A stretch of DNA of 48,751 nt from positions 1-48,751 of IMG/VR virus record IMGVR_UViG_3300036820_000628. One strand, 5' to 3'. Below are positions 22,404-31,680 of this stretch, piece after piece. Positions within the stretch are counted from its first letter, which is position 1. Each line of letters starts with the position of its first letter. The notes beneath the pieces were generated by a model, which worked only from the letters and a program-made list of their open reading frames with translations, had not been told where the DNA came from and searched no databases. This DNA is from a virus. The translations under genes and the position numbers were made by a program.

Positions 22404-22951
22404 CCCCCACTCCCACAGTTCCGGCCCAGCGCTGCAGGGCGGCCATGACGGCTCGCCTGTCGAACGCGACCAACGGATTTAACGCGTTTCTGCCGTCATG
22501 TATCGGAGACGCCGAACCGCACCCGTTTGAAATCGATTTCTCGCCGGACTCGCAGAGCTTTCTGAGTGGCAAATATAACATCGTCCAGTTATTCGACGAC
22601 TCGGAAATTACACTCCCCGCGATCGCTATATATCAGGGCTCTTCGGCACCGGCGACGACACGCGATCGGCTGGTGGGTAACGTGTTCTCGGGCTTTATAA
22701 ATTTCGGCCTCGACGTTCACCTGATGTCGGCCGAGGGGCAGAGCCAGACCGATTTCGATCTGATGGTTTCCGCTGTGCACGACACGGTGATCAATACGTT
22801 CAACGTGATCGGCGCGAGCGAGTATGCGGCGCTACAGATCGTCTGGTCGGGCGATATCGCGATGGGGCAACCCTCGCGGGTGCTCGATGAGGAGACCGGG
22901 CAGTATCTGTCGACGCTGCCGTTTCGCCTAAGCTTTTACTGCCCCGTCTGA
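22400..22951 (+). CDS. Tail terminator-like protein, 183 aa
   Basis: A beta-alpha protein with the order expected for a tail terminator (gpU/gp17-like): an N-terminal helix, LPAIAIYQGSSAPATTRDR, a FINFGLDVHLMS strand, a helix (FDLMVSAVHDTVINTF) and a final strand (LPFRLSFYCPV). It caps the tail tube before head joining. The assignment rests on fold pattern and gene order, not a strong motif. Its end overlaps an antisense gene by 24 bases. Confidence 0.6.
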   Translation: MTPTPTVPAQRCRAAMTARLSNATNGFNAFLPSCIGDAEPHPFEIDFSPDSQSFLSGKYNIVQLFDDSEITLPAIAIYQGSSAPATTRDRLVGNVFSGFINFGLDVHLMSAEGQSQTDFDLMVSAVHDTVINTFNVIGASEYAALQIVWSGDIAMGQPSRVLDEETGQYLSTLPFRLSFYCPV

Positions 22952-23401
22952 CTGCGCTTCCGCGGCTGCGGGCTCCGGGACCGGCGCTTCGACGACCGGC
23001 GCGTTGCTGCTCGGCGGTTCGGTAATGGGAGCTGCTGCCGGCGCCTGATGGGCGCCGGATCTGGCGGCCGGAGCGGGCGCCGACCCGGGAGTGGATTCCG
23101 CGGCGGCGGCCTTCAGTAGCCCTTTCCGATAGTCGTGAAACGCCGTTCGCACGGCTACCGTTTTGACTCGGAAGGCCTCCGGCGCGGCTCCATGAATCGA
23201 AACTGACGGAAATTCGGCCAGCTCAGCGGCGGTGATGCCGCATTCGGCCCATAAATTCTCGGGAAGAATCAGCGCCGGCGGGGTCTCGGCGATCAGCTTG
23301 TCGGCCTCTTCGGGCTCCATCTCGACAACCTGCCCGTATTTGGACAGCTCAGCTCCACGCAGAATGATCTGCGATCCGAAAAATCGATATTCGGCCGTCA
23401 T
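22928..23401 (-). CDS. Antisense hypothetical protein with Ala/Pro-rich tail, 157 aa
   Basis: ATG at 23401 on the minus strand. The first 65 residues form a compact domain (EYRFFGSQIILRGAELSKYG then VEMEPEEADKLIAE) similar in feel to short phage proteins of the head-tail region. The last 55 residues are a disordered Ala/Pro tail. There is no plus-strand ORF in 22952-23467, so this is likely a genuine gene inserted against the direction of the tail operon. Function unknown. Confidence 0.6.
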   Translation of the reverse strand: MTAEYRFFGSQIILRGAELSKYGQVVEMEPEEADKLIAETPPALILPENLWAECGITAAELAEFPSVSIHGAAPEAFRVKTVAVRTAFHDYRKGLLKAAAAESTPGSAPAPAARSGAHQAPAAAPITEPPSSNAPVVEAPVPEPAAAEAQSDGAVKA

Positions 23402-23467
23402 ATAGGGCCACTCTAACGCCGCGAGGCAGACGCCCGCAGCACAAAAACGAAAAAAGGATAACTCACA

Positions 23468-24514
23468 ATGCCGGTATTTTCATCGTCTCGCGACAGAACG
23501 CTCTATGCGCAGGCGCTCACAGCTCCGCGCGCGGTACTCAATTCCGCCGGCGTATGGACCTCTACGGGCGTCCAGAAGGTCCGCTTCAACACTTTCACGC
23601 TGAACCCGGCCAACACCGTAAACTCTCCGACTTATAAGACCGGACTGCGCTCGCGTCTTGCCGGCCTTCGCGGGCGCCAGGCCGGCTCGTGGACGCTTCA
23701 GAAGCCCTTCTTTCCTTCGGGATCCGCCGGCACGGCGCCCGACGACGATCCGATCCTGAAGTCGATCTTCGGCGCTACCGCGACGATCGTCGCCTCCGTC
23801 AGCGCGACTTACAATCTCGTCGACACGCTGAGCTACTTATTCCTGCCGACATACAATAAGACGCCCGGCGCGTCGAGTCCCACCAATTCCTATGTCCTGG
23901 GCGGGATCCCTACGGCCTGCAAATTCACCGGCGGTGGGAACTTCCTCGACATGGAGATCACCGGAACGTCGGTCGGCGTCGGCGACTCCGTCAACTTCGC
24001 AAGCTATACCGGCAGTGATGCGATCCTGCAGGGCGGTCTGAGCACATACCCGGCCGAGCCATCGCCGACCGTGAATGGCAACGTCATCCCCGGCTTCGGG
24101 CTGGGGGCCGGCTTTTCGCTGGGCGGATCCGCGCTGGCGGAAGTGCGCGGAACAGCCGAAGTCTCCATGGACCTCGGTATCGAGGCGATCTCCGACGCCC
24201 TCAACGATTCCTACGTCATTGGCTTCATCGGCGGCGAACGCTCGATCGGCTTATCGAACATCACCTGCATCGACTCGGACGGCTCCGTGCTCAACGCGCT
24301 GAAGGCGGCCTCGTTCACGAAGACACCGCAGACGATCGTTCTTCAGTTCGGCAACGTCGCCGGCTCGATCGTCACGATCACCCTCAACGACGTCCAGGTC
24401 GGCAATATGACCTGGCAGGAGTCGGGCGCCGCGCTGAACATCCAGTTCGGGCAGTCCGGCGCCAATGCCACGACGAGCCTGCTGACCAATGAAATGGTTC
24501 TGGCCTGCACATAG
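23468..24514 (+). CDS. Major tail (tube) protein, 348 aa
   Basis: ATG 23468 follows an AAAAAAGGA site. The protein is beta-rich with few charges (VRFNTFTLNPANTV, then GGGNFLDMEITGTSVGVG and VLQFGNVAGSIVTITLNDVQ), as in siphovirus tube proteins, and it lies between tail terminator and tail-assembly chaperone. The central region (VRGTAEVSMDLGIEA) may form an extra surface domain. No specific family signature is seen, so the call rests on gene order and composition. Confidence 0.7.
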   Translation: MPVFSSSRDRTLYAQALTAPRAVLNSAGVWTSTGVQKVRFNTFTLNPANTVNSPTYKTGLRSRLAGLRGRQAGSWTLQKPFFPSGSAGTAPDDDPILKSIFGATATIVASVSATYNLVDTLSYLFLPTYNKTPGASSPTNSYVLGGIPTACKFTGGGNFLDMEITGTSVGVGDSVNFASYTGSDAILQGGLSTYPAEPSPTVNGNVIPGFGLGAGFSLGGSALAEVRGTAEVSMDLGIEAISDALNDSYVIGFIGGERSIGLSNITCIDSDGSVLNALKAASFTKTPQTIVLQFGNVAGSIVTITLNDVQVGNMTWQESGAALNIQFGQSGANATTSLLTNEMVLACT

Positions 24515-24533
24515 GCCGACCTATCCCACAGAG
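24515..24533 (+). promoter_or_regulatory. Variant GCCGAC-N7-ACAGA motif before the tail chaperone
   Basis: GCCGAC then CTATCCC then ACAGAGG. The same GCCGAC-N7-ACAGA layout occurs at 35362 and 41749, each close to a start codon. The AGAGG part can serve as a ribosome-binding site for ATG 24541. Confidence 0.4.
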
Positions 24534-24540
24534 GCATCCT

Positions 24541-25131
24541 ATGAACTTTGCAAAGACTTACTCGTTTGAATCGGTCTCCTATCCCGGCGTCGTCATCACG
24601 CTCATGCGCATCGGTCCGAAGCGCCGCGCCGAAATCGAGCTTTCCGTGTCGAAGGCGCGCGCCCGGCAGCGCGAGCTTTCGACCTGGCACGAATCGACAA
24701 GACAGACGCTCGTCGCCGTGATCGACGCTTCCCCGAAGGACGCAGAGGGGAAGCCTATTGAGGCGCAGTTACTGCCCGAATCGCTGGCGCTCGCAATGGA
24801 GCTGCAGGCGATCGTCGATGAGGCGGAAGCGCTCGTTTGTGCGCAGATTCACCCGGCGTTCGTAAGAGCCGCGCTGAAAGCCTTCGGCGGTCCGGAGGCG
24901 CTGACCTATGAAGGCAAACCGGCTACGGCGGAGTTACTCTGCGAGTACGGGCCCGATGAGCTTTTCAATGAAGTCGTTGCGGCCATCACCGGCAACGGCT
25001 ACATAAACGCCGAGGCCGCGCGAAATTTATCCTCGCCTTCCACTTCCGACGGGCAGGGGGATGGAGAGGCGACGAATACGACTGCGCCCGCTGCGAGTCC
25101 CGACGCGAATATCTTACCCGCGGCTGCCTAG
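24541..25131 (+). CDS. Tail assembly chaperone, short form (G-like), 196 aa
   Basis: It lies between tail tube and tape measure, the invariant place of this chaperone. The protein is helical: IGPKRRAEIELSVSKARARQ, LAMELQAIVDEAEALVC, FVRAALKAFGG. It ends in a low-complexity Thr/Ala/Pro tail. A slippery heptamer at 25023-25029 near its end would divert a fraction of ribosomes into the -1 frame to make the long form. It binds the tape measure protein and guides tube assembly, and is absent from the virion. Confidence 0.75.
   Translation: MNFAKTYSFESVSYPGVVITLMRIGPKRRAEIELSVSKARARQRELSTWHESTRQTLVAVIDASPKDAEGKPIEAQLLPESLALAMELQAIVDEAEALVCAQIHPAFVRAALKAFGGPEALTYEGKPATAELLCEYGPDELFNEVVAAITGNGYINAEAARNLSSPSTSDGQGDGEATNTTAPAASPDANILPAAA
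25023..25029 (+). promoter_or_regulatory. A-AAT-TTA slippery heptamer for -1 frameshifting
   Basis: AAATTTA lies in the correct register of the chaperone frame (codons AAT at 25024 and TTA at 25027), matching X-XXY-YYZ with X=A, Y=T. After slipping, translation continues at 25029 in an open frame to 25508. Confidence 0.65.
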
Positions 25132-25508
25132 CGAAACATCCGGACGAGACGCCGCGGCGCAAGCGGGTTTTCTTGCGCGTGTTGGGCTTTTGGTACGACT
25201 ACGGGCCCGAACTGCGCGAGTGGTGGCAGGCCGGATATCCGATCCAACTCGAAACAGATAAGGGTCCAAAAACCGCGCACGTCGAAATCGACGGCGTCCG
25301 CTCGGCCGAATGCCCGAAATCGGTCATGTTGCGCGATCCGCGCGCGGACGATCTTGTGCAGATATTCGTGCACGCGGAAGGCGTTGGCGCGTCAGCGCTG
25401 GGACCCCCCGCAGCGTGGCCTGGCTGGTATTACGACACAGTGAAAATCCTCAAAGATCAGACGGTGCGGGACGAAGCGGCGATCGAGCGCGCGGTCCGCA
25501 GAGCTTAA
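25029..25508 (+). CDS. Frameshift extension of the tail assembly chaperone (T-like part), 159 aa
   Basis: This -1 frame is open from the slippery site to 25508. It begins ILAFHFRRAGGWRGDEYDCA and holds Cys pairs (DCARCESRREYLTRGC), then a FWYDYGPELREWWQAG motif and a beta domain. Shared Cys-rich extensions are typical of the long chaperone form. It carries no good start of its own; the TTG at 25173 would lose the Cys part. Together with the short form it would give a protein of about 321 residues that recruits tube subunits to the tape measure. Confidence 0.65.
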   Translation: MLAFHFRRAGGWRGDEYDCARCESRREYLTRGCLAKHPDETPRRKRVFLRVLGFWYDYGPELREWWQAGYPIQLETDKGPKTAHVEIDGVRSAECPKSVMLRDPRADDLVQIFVHAEGVGASALGPPAAWPGWYYDTVKILKDQTVRDEAAIERAVRRA

Positions 25509-25512
25509 ACGG

Positions 25513-28320
25513 ATGGCGTACGACATTAGATTTGATGTAACACAAACCGGCGCGGGAACCATCGACCAGATCACCTCCAAGATGGCGGTGATGAAGGCGC
25601 AGATCACCGCTACTGCGCTCGAAATCCGGCAGTCGGCGGCCCGCGTCGCGGATGCACAAAAACAGGTAGAGGCGGGAACGACGGCGCTTTCCGGCGTCCT
25701 CGCGAAGGAATGCGCCGAACTGGAAGCGCTGACAGCTAAGCAGCGCGAACAAAAGTCGGCGCTCGACGCGATGAAGGCCGCGACGGACAGCGCGGCAGCA
25801 TCTGCCAAAAAGCACCAGGCCGCAATCGCGGAACTCGGGGATGCCCACGCGAAGATGGTTCCGCAGGTCGCGGCCGCGAGCGGCGCGATTCGCGTACTCG
25901 AAGGCGCGATGCCGATCCGGGCCGTTGAGCGTTTCGCAGTCAATATCCTTGGTCTCGGCCCAATCCTGCAGGCTGCATTTCCGATCATTGGACTGGTCGC
26001 ATTTGGTGAAATTCTTTCGAGCACGTTCGGAAAATTCGATCCATTCATCCAGGCGGAGAAGAAGCTCGAAGAATCAAATAAAGCTCTCGACAAGTCCTTC
26101 GAAGATCTGGGCAAACGAATCGACCGCCTGAATGTAAAGCGGGCGACAGAGCAACTTGGTGCGGCCGCAGGGGCGCAGCTCGCCGCTTACTATGCAGGCC
26201 TCTCGGCTGATGAAAAGAACGCCGCAGCCGACGCGAAGCAGCCGCAAGTCGATAAGGCCCGAAAGGACGCAGCTGGATACACAGCTATCGCCAACCTTTT
26301 GGCCAAGGCGGCCCCCGGATCGGGTATCTCCGAAATCTACAGGCGCTATGCCGCGGCAAGCGACGACGACGCGCGCCGTCTGAGCGATCAGCAATCCTAT
26401 CTAAGACAGGAATCGAAAGTTGACGTCACCGAAGCCCAAACGGAGGCCGATACTGCAAAGAAAGAGCAGCAGAAAAGGGCTGCGGAGCAAACCTACGAAC
26501 GCGTTTCAAAAGCGAATCGCGATTTTGAGGAAAAGCGCCGTACTATCAACTCATTCGGGCTCAGAGCACTGAGTCCCGTCGAGCAGATTTATGCGCGACG
26601 CGATGAAGCTGCGCAGAATCTCGGGATCAGAGGATCGGACCGCGACGAGTTGGACGCGAATGCCAACGCGGAGGTCCAGACCGAACTAAAAAAGCAAACC
26701 GAAGAGCAGCGTAAATACCCGCTAACGCTGAGTGGTTCCAGACTCCCGGCCACCGGCTATCAATACAAGTCAAAGGCCAATACGCTGGGTCCCGAAGGCG
26801 AGAACGATCTCAAGCGGGCTGGGGAAATCGTTCGCTCAAATCTGAAGGACTATAACACCCAGCACAACAAGCAGGTCAGCGAATCGGGTACCGAGGCCGT
26901 TCGCGCCAATGCGTCGCAGGGCGCCTTCGCAGATCGCATGACCGGCCTGAACCCGGCACTCAGCGATGCGCAGAAGATCGTCGCGTTAGGACAGCAGGAT
27001 CTCGCGACAGCGCAGGAAAAATATCGGATCGAACTGGAATCGGCATCGGCGTTGGCGACTGCCGCGGAGCGTGAAGACGCTACGCATAAAGCCGACCTCT
27101 CGAACGAGCAGGAACTTCAGAAGATTAAGGAAGAAAATCTCGAACGAATCGCAGAGCTTGAGAATAAGCACATTGAAGAGTTCCGCAGCGTGATCGGCGG
27201 TCTCTTCGATGCCGTGACGAGCCGAGCGCCGAACGCGATTACGAACTTCGCGAAGAGTCAGGTCCTGGGCGTCGGGAAAACCATCGTCGAGAACGCGGCT
27301 ACTACTTATCTGCTGCCGACGCTCACGAAGCTTATTCCTCACGCCTCCGGAGTTCTGAAGAATACCCCCTTCGGCGCGGATCCGCTCAAGACTTCGGCTG
27401 CGCCCGCGCTTGTGACGGCTGCACAGCAACTTATGGGCGCGGCGCGCGCTCTTGCGATGTCGCGCTCCGGAGGCGGCGGGGGTTTCGCTGGTGGCGCAGC
27501 GGCCTCCGGATCTGCGGGCGTCGATTCTGACGGAAATCCGTTGCCAGGTGGCGATATCGGCGATGGTCTCCCAATGGCGTCCGGGCAGTGGGGATCGACC
27601 GGTTCGCCAATCGTTCCTTCGAATGTGAGCGCATCCCCGGCCGGCTTCGGATTCAATACCGGAACGATCGCATCGATCGCCGGTGCGGCTGCCGGGGGCG
27701 TCGTTGCTGCGAAGGATTTCGCCACCGGCGGCGTTGGCAAGGACCTGCAGGGCGCTGGCGCCGTCGCCGGTGCGGCCGCCGGCCTCATCCCGCTGTTGGC
27801 GACCGTCGTTCCCGCGCTCGCCGGACCCCTGGCTCCTGCGGTAGCCGCCGTCGCTGCGTTTGCGCTTCCAATGATCGGAAGCTTATTCGATGGTCCCCAG
27901 CGCCGCGCGAATGCGATCTCGACGGAGCTGGGCGCAGCGCAGTATGTTGCGCCGCAGGCGCTCAACGCGACGCAGGATTCAAGCGGCAATTTCGCCGACT
28001 TCGACGTCCGCGGGAATCTCCGGACTTCGAACTTCAGCGCCATTCCGCAGGTGCGCGAGGGATCCACATGGGAGCAGACGCATGGGCTTTTCGGCGGTCC
28101 TCCGACCTTCTACAACGTGCCGGGCGGTCAATCGTCCCAATTTGGCGCGACGAAGCCCGCGACGCCATCCATCACGCTCAACGTGAACGCCATCGACACG
28201 CAGAGCGGGCTCGATTTTCTCGATAAGAATCACGTCGCCGTGGGCAGGGCGGCCGCCAAGTCCATGCAGAACATTCACGGGGCGTTGACTACCGAAGTGC
28301 AGCGCGCGGCGGCCGGGTAA
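25513..28320 (+). CDS. Tape measure protein, 935 aa
   Basis: ATG 25513 lies four bases after the chaperone frame. Residues 1-120 are a coiled coil, 130-165 hydrophobic (NILGLGPILQAAFPIIGLVA), 170-560 mostly charged coiled coil, and 560-800 Gly/Ala-rich with hydrophobic stretches (LIPLLATVVPALAGPLAPAV). The C-terminus is a small globular part. This is the standard composition of a siphovirus tape measure, which sets tail length and may help DNA cross the membrane. Using the common ratio of about 0.15 nm per residue the tail would be roughly 140 nm. Confidence 0.9.
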   Translation: MAYDIRFDVTQTGAGTIDQITSKMAVMKAQITATALEIRQSAARVADAQKQVEAGTTALSGVLAKECAELEALTAKQREQKSALDAMKAATDSAAASAKKHQAAIAELGDAHAKMVPQVAAASGAIRVLEGAMPIRAVERFAVNILGLGPILQAAFPIIGLVAFGEILSSTFGKFDPFIQAEKKLEESNKALDKSFEDLGKRIDRLNVKRATEQLGAAAGAQLAAYYAGLSADEKNAAADAKQPQVDKARKDAAGYTAIANLLAKAAPGSGISEIYRRYAAASDDDARRLSDQQSYLRQESKVDVTEAQTEADTAKKEQQKRAAEQTYERVSKANRDFEEKRRTINSFGLRALSPVEQIYARRDEAAQNLGIRGSDRDELDANANAEVQTELKKQTEEQRKYPLTLSGSRLPATGYQYKSKANTLGPEGENDLKRAGEIVRSNLKDYNTQHNKQVSESGTEAVRANASQGAFADRMTGLNPALSDAQKIVALGQQDLATAQEKYRIELESASALATAAEREDATHKADLSNEQELQKIKEENLERIAELENKHIEEFRSVIGGLFDAVTSRAPNAITNFAKSQVLGVGKTIVENAATTYLLPTLTKLIPHASGVLKNTPFGADPLKTSAAPALVTAAQQLMGAARALAMSRSGGGGGFAGGAAASGSAGVDSDGNPLPGGDIGDGLPMASGQWGSTGSPIVPSNVSASPAGFGFNTGTIASIAGAAAGGVVAAKDFATGGVGKDLQGAGAVAGAAAGLIPLLATVVPALAGPLAPAVAAVAAFALPMIGSLFDGPQRRANAISTELGAAQYVAPQALNATQDSSGNFADFDVRGNLRTSNFSAIPQVREGSTWEQTHGLFGGPPTFYNVPGGQSSQFGATKPATPSITLNVNAIDTQSGLDFLDKNHVAVGRAAAKSMQNIHGALTTEVQRAAAG

Positions 28321-28325
28321 GCCGC

Positions 28326-29102
28326 ATGTCCGCACTCCCGGTGATCCGGGGCACTTCCGCCCTCCTGCATCCGTACAAGATGACGGTGTTGTTCCGGACC
28401 GTCGTCGGGCGTTTTCAGAACGGCGCCGAGCAGCGCTCCATCGCGGATCCGGGTGGTCTGATTCAGTTCGACATCCCGTATTCCAAGCTCTCGCAGGCGC
28501 AGAAAAATACCCTAAAGAGCTACGTCGCTACGGCGCGGGGCGGTTTCGATACGACCGGCAGTTTGGTACTCGGGGCGATCACCTACACGAACCTTATTCT
28601 CGATTCGGACGAATTCAGCTCGATCGAGTCGAAGCCGGCGCAATATGGGGCATCGCTGAAGCTTTCGCAGGTAGTCACGCAAAACTTCTCGCCCGGAACG
28701 CCCGGCCTCGCCTTCCCTACCCTCGCGAACGGCTCGATAGGGATGCTGCCCTTTAAGCAGCGCCAGATCTGGCAGACGATGGGCGCGAAGGTCGCGGCGG
28801 GCCCGAACTACACAACCCCGGAATTCGGGGGCGGCTTCACCGGGTACCCCTCGACCGGCTTGATGGGCTGGGAAATCGAGGAGCGGATGCTGTCAGATGC
28901 CGACGCAGCGACGCTCCTCGCGCACTTCATCGCGAACTGGGGTCGCGCATATTCGTTTCCGTTCACCGGCGAGGACGCGACGACTTACAGCCATGCGAAC
29001 GGAAACGGGAGCCCGCACTACTCGTCGGATTCGCTGGTTTTCACGCATAACGGGCCGGACGATACGGATGTGAAGATAGCGATCGAACTTACGAATAATT
29101 AG
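28326..29102 (+). CDS. Distal tail / minor tail protein, 258 aa
   Basis: Located directly after the tape measure, as distal tail proteins are. Beta-rich with motifs VLFRTVVGRFQNGAEQRS, TGLMGWEIEERMLSDADA and a C-terminal SLVFTHNGPDDTDVKIAIE strand. It resembles distal tail proteins that adapt the tube to the tip. No catalytic motif. Family assignment is by position. Confidence 0.6.
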   Translation: MSALPVIRGTSALLHPYKMTVLFRTVVGRFQNGAEQRSIADPGGLIQFDIPYSKLSQAQKNTLKSYVATARGGFDTTGSLVLGAITYTNLILDSDEFSSIESKPAQYGASLKLSQVVTQNFSPGTPGLAFPTLANGSIGMLPFKQRQIWQTMGAKVAAGPNYTTPEFGGGFTGYPSTGLMGWEIEERMLSDADAATLLAHFIANWGRAYSFPFTGEDATTYSHANGNGSPHYSSDSLVFTHNGPDDTDVKIAIELTNN

Positions 29103-29268
29103 CGGCCATGAATCGGTTGCTCGCAAATCGTGGCAGCTCGATCAAAGGATTCCGCATCAAGGACATCCGTCCCGAAGTTAGCCAGCAGCCAATCGCGCCA
29201 TTCGTTCTGAAGAAGGCGCTGAAGAATTCGCACCGGATTGTCAGAACTTTCCATCGCCCCAGCATCCC
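29103..29268 (+). other. 166-bp interval between tail genes, coding content unclear
   Basis: An ATG at 29108 opens a frame (MNRLLANRGSSIKGFRIKDI...) that reads about 53 plausible basic residues before running into the next gene out of phase until 29692. The opposite strand is also open. Neither is convincing. The segment may hold a small gene, a decayed gene, or be a leader of the tail-tip gene. Confidence 0.3.
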
Positions 29269-31680
29269 ATGCCCACGATTGAAGCCTGGAAGGAATCCGG
29301 GCTCGTCCAGATCAACGTCGTCCCAAAGCCTCTTGTCCTCTGCCAGATCACGGCCGTCGACGGCGACACCGTTTATCTCACCACCACACCGGAACTGGGA
29401 GGTGCCACTCGCGTCTATAACGGCAACACTTACCAGGCGCGCCTGCAGTCGAATCCGATCTCCCAGATCCAGGCACAATCTCCGGAAGGCTATGACATTC
29501 CCGGCTCGATCAATCTCGCGATCGCGGACGGCGATAACGCGATCTGGTCGTCGCACGCGAACGCGCACGGATGGCGCGGAGGGACGCTCACTGTCACGTT
29601 CGTCCTCTGGGATGCCCCGAGCGACACCTACTCGAGTAACTCCTACGTCTGGACGTTCATTCTCGATAAGCCAAATCTCGACGGTCCGGTAGTCACTGTC
29701 GCCGGCCAAGCGCGGCAGAGCATGACGCGCCTCAACGTCCCGAATACGCCGCGTCAAAACCGCTGCTCGCATTCGTTTCCAATGACCGCCGCGCAGCGGC
29801 TCGACGGGCTGCTCAACCCGACCTCGCCCTATTATGCGTGCGGCTATTGCCCGAACCCCTCAGCCGACTCCGGAGGCGCCTATATCGGACCCGGCGCCGG
29901 CAATCAAGCGACTGCAAATCTGACGAATCCGAACGGCTCGGCCTTAACCGATGCCTCCGGCAACTTCGTTATGTGCGACTTCACGCGCTCATGTGGCTCG
30001 CGCAGCTCCACGTCTACCCAGGGATGTATTCCTCGGATGGGGAATTACGCGGGAAACCCAGCCGGCGCAACCGCGTCCGCAGCGGACGGCGATATCACGC
30101 GAGACACGTCAGGGCGCGCGACCGCGCGTTTCGACGGCGACACGTATCTTGCGCCCCCTGGCTATTCGGGACGGCAATTCGTCAATCCGAGCGCAGGCAA
30201 GATATACGGGTTCAACGTACCGAACCCGCCCACTGGCCAGACCTACTACAACCAGGGTTACGGTGTGCAGTGGGTTGATGCTACAGTCCTCGAGCCCGTC
30301 AGCGATGTCAACTCATATCGCGCCGAATGCATCGTCTGCATCGCGCCGATCGGCCCCGTCACTATTATCAAAGTCCTTGTCAATGGCGTCGAAGTCACGT
30401 TAAACAACTCCGACGCGCTTTTCACCTACTACATCATCTCGGCCGGCGGCCGCAACGGAGCAGTCAGCCTTGATTCTTCCTACTACCAGGGGACGGGCGA
30501 TCCACACGGTTCGCTCTGCTGCATCGAGATTGTGGTCCCGTTCGAGTTACAGGCCTCGGGGTCGATCGCGAGCGTCCAGGTCCTCGTGCAGTTTCCGCAG
30601 TGCCTCCATGCGATGCCGATCTCCACGTCAGCGTCGAGCGGCGGCAGCTCGGCGACAATCGATTTTCCCGGCGGGATACCGAATAACGACTGCGCCGGCA
30701 ATCCGCCCTTTTCTGTCTACGTCACCGGGAACAGTTTCATTCCGGACGGGGCTTACGAGCTTTCCGGCCGGACGTCGAGCTCGATCACGCTGGTTGGCTC
30801 GTTCGCGACCGGGAGTGGCGCGGGGGGATCCTGCTTCTACTACCCGCTGAACGGCGCGGACGCCGCGATGGTCGACGCGGCCGGCGCGGCGGCGGCTAAT
30901 CCCGTTTGGGCGCTCATGGACCTCATGACGTGGGGGCCGTTCACCGTTGCCGATTTCGACACCCTCACCTGGTACAACGCGGCGCAGATCTGCGCCGCGC
31001 AGATTAACTACGTCGACATCAATAACAATCCGGCGTCGCACGCTCGCTATCGCTGCTCGTTCGTTCTGACTACGGATAAGCGCCAGTCGATGGCCAAGGC
31101 GGTGCTGGGCCTGCGAAACTGCGCGGGCATCATTCTGGCGCGGAATCCGATCAACGGCCTGATTCAGTGCTTCATCGAGCAAACTCTCGCCGATCAACAA
31201 CCGGCCGCGATCCCAGGCTCGAACTACAACACGCCGGTAGCTTCCATCACAGCCGCTGGTATCACATCCGGCATAGTCGGCTACCTGGCTTATCTGTTCG
31301 ACGGCGCGGGCTCTATCGAAACAGGCACGTTCAAGTTGGGCGGCCGATCCCTTAACGACACGCCGAACACCGTAGCGTTTCCATTCCAGGACAGCGCCAA
31401 CGTCTGGGTGCAGGACAGCTGCACGACCATCGACCCGAACGGCTATGTCACTTCCGGCAACCAGGAAATTGAGGCGGCGCTGCAGATACTCGGCGTTGAG
31501 AACTTCGACCAGGCGACCCGAATGTCGAATCTCGGGCTCGCCAAGTCGCTCTACGGTAATTCGCGCTTCGACGCCGGCGGCACGGAACTGCCGACGTTTC
31601 GCACGACGGTAAAGGCGGCGCACCTCGCGAGCCGGGTCGGATTCATCTGCGGCATCATCTATGCGCAAAGGAATCTCTGA
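29269..31680 (+). CDS. Tail tip / baseplate hub protein, 803 aa
   Basis: The N-terminal 170 residues look like a hub adaptor (TVYLTTTPELGG, GSINLAIADGDNAIW, VWTFILDKPNLDGPVVTVAG and a RQNRCSHSFP Cys). A long central part has many Cys (FVMCDFTRSCGS, YACGYC) and DGDTYLAPPGYSG, probably a carbohydrate-binding or disulfide-stabilised region, rare for a cytoplasmically assembled protein. The C-terminal half is beta and helical (VGYLAYLFDGAGS). It probably contacts the host first. It overlaps the next gene by one base. Confidence 0.65.
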   Translation: MPTIEAWKESGLVQINVVPKPLVLCQITAVDGDTVYLTTTPELGGATRVYNGNTYQARLQSNPISQIQAQSPEGYDIPGSINLAIADGDNAIWSSHANAHGWRGGTLTVTFVLWDAPSDTYSSNSYVWTFILDKPNLDGPVVTVAGQARQSMTRLNVPNTPRQNRCSHSFPMTAAQRLDGLLNPTSPYYACGYCPNPSADSGGAYIGPGAGNQATANLTNPNGSALTDASGNFVMCDFTRSCGSRSSTSTQGCIPRMGNYAGNPAGATASAADGDITRDTSGRATARFDGDTYLAPPGYSGRQFVNPSAGKIYGFNVPNPPTGQTYYNQGYGVQWVDATVLEPVSDVNSYRAECIVCIAPIGPVTIIKVLVNGVEVTLNNSDALFTYYIISAGGRNGAVSLDSSYYQGTGDPHGSLCCIEIVVPFELQASGSIASVQVLVQFPQCLHAMPISTSASSGGSSATIDFPGGIPNNDCAGNPPFSVYVTGNSFIPDGAYELSGRTSSSITLVGSFATGSGAGGSCFYYPLNGADAAMVDAAGAAAANPVWALMDLMTWGPFTVADFDTLTWYNAAQICAAQINYVDINNNPASHARYRCSFVLTTDKRQSMAKAVLGLRNCAGIILARNPINGLIQCFIEQTLADQQPAAIPGSNYNTPVASITAAGITSGIVGYLAYLFDGAGSIETGTFKLGGRSLNDTPNTVAFPFQDSANVWVQDSCTTIDPNGYVTSGNQEIEAALQILGVENFDQATRMSNLGLAKSLYGNSRFDAGGTELPTFRTTVKAAHLASRVGFICGIIYAQRNL

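Noticed and set aside
29089-29772. 227-codon minus-strand frame covering the 29.1 kb gap
   Set aside because: Most of it is antisense to the tail-tip gene; the part in the gap alone does not support a gene.
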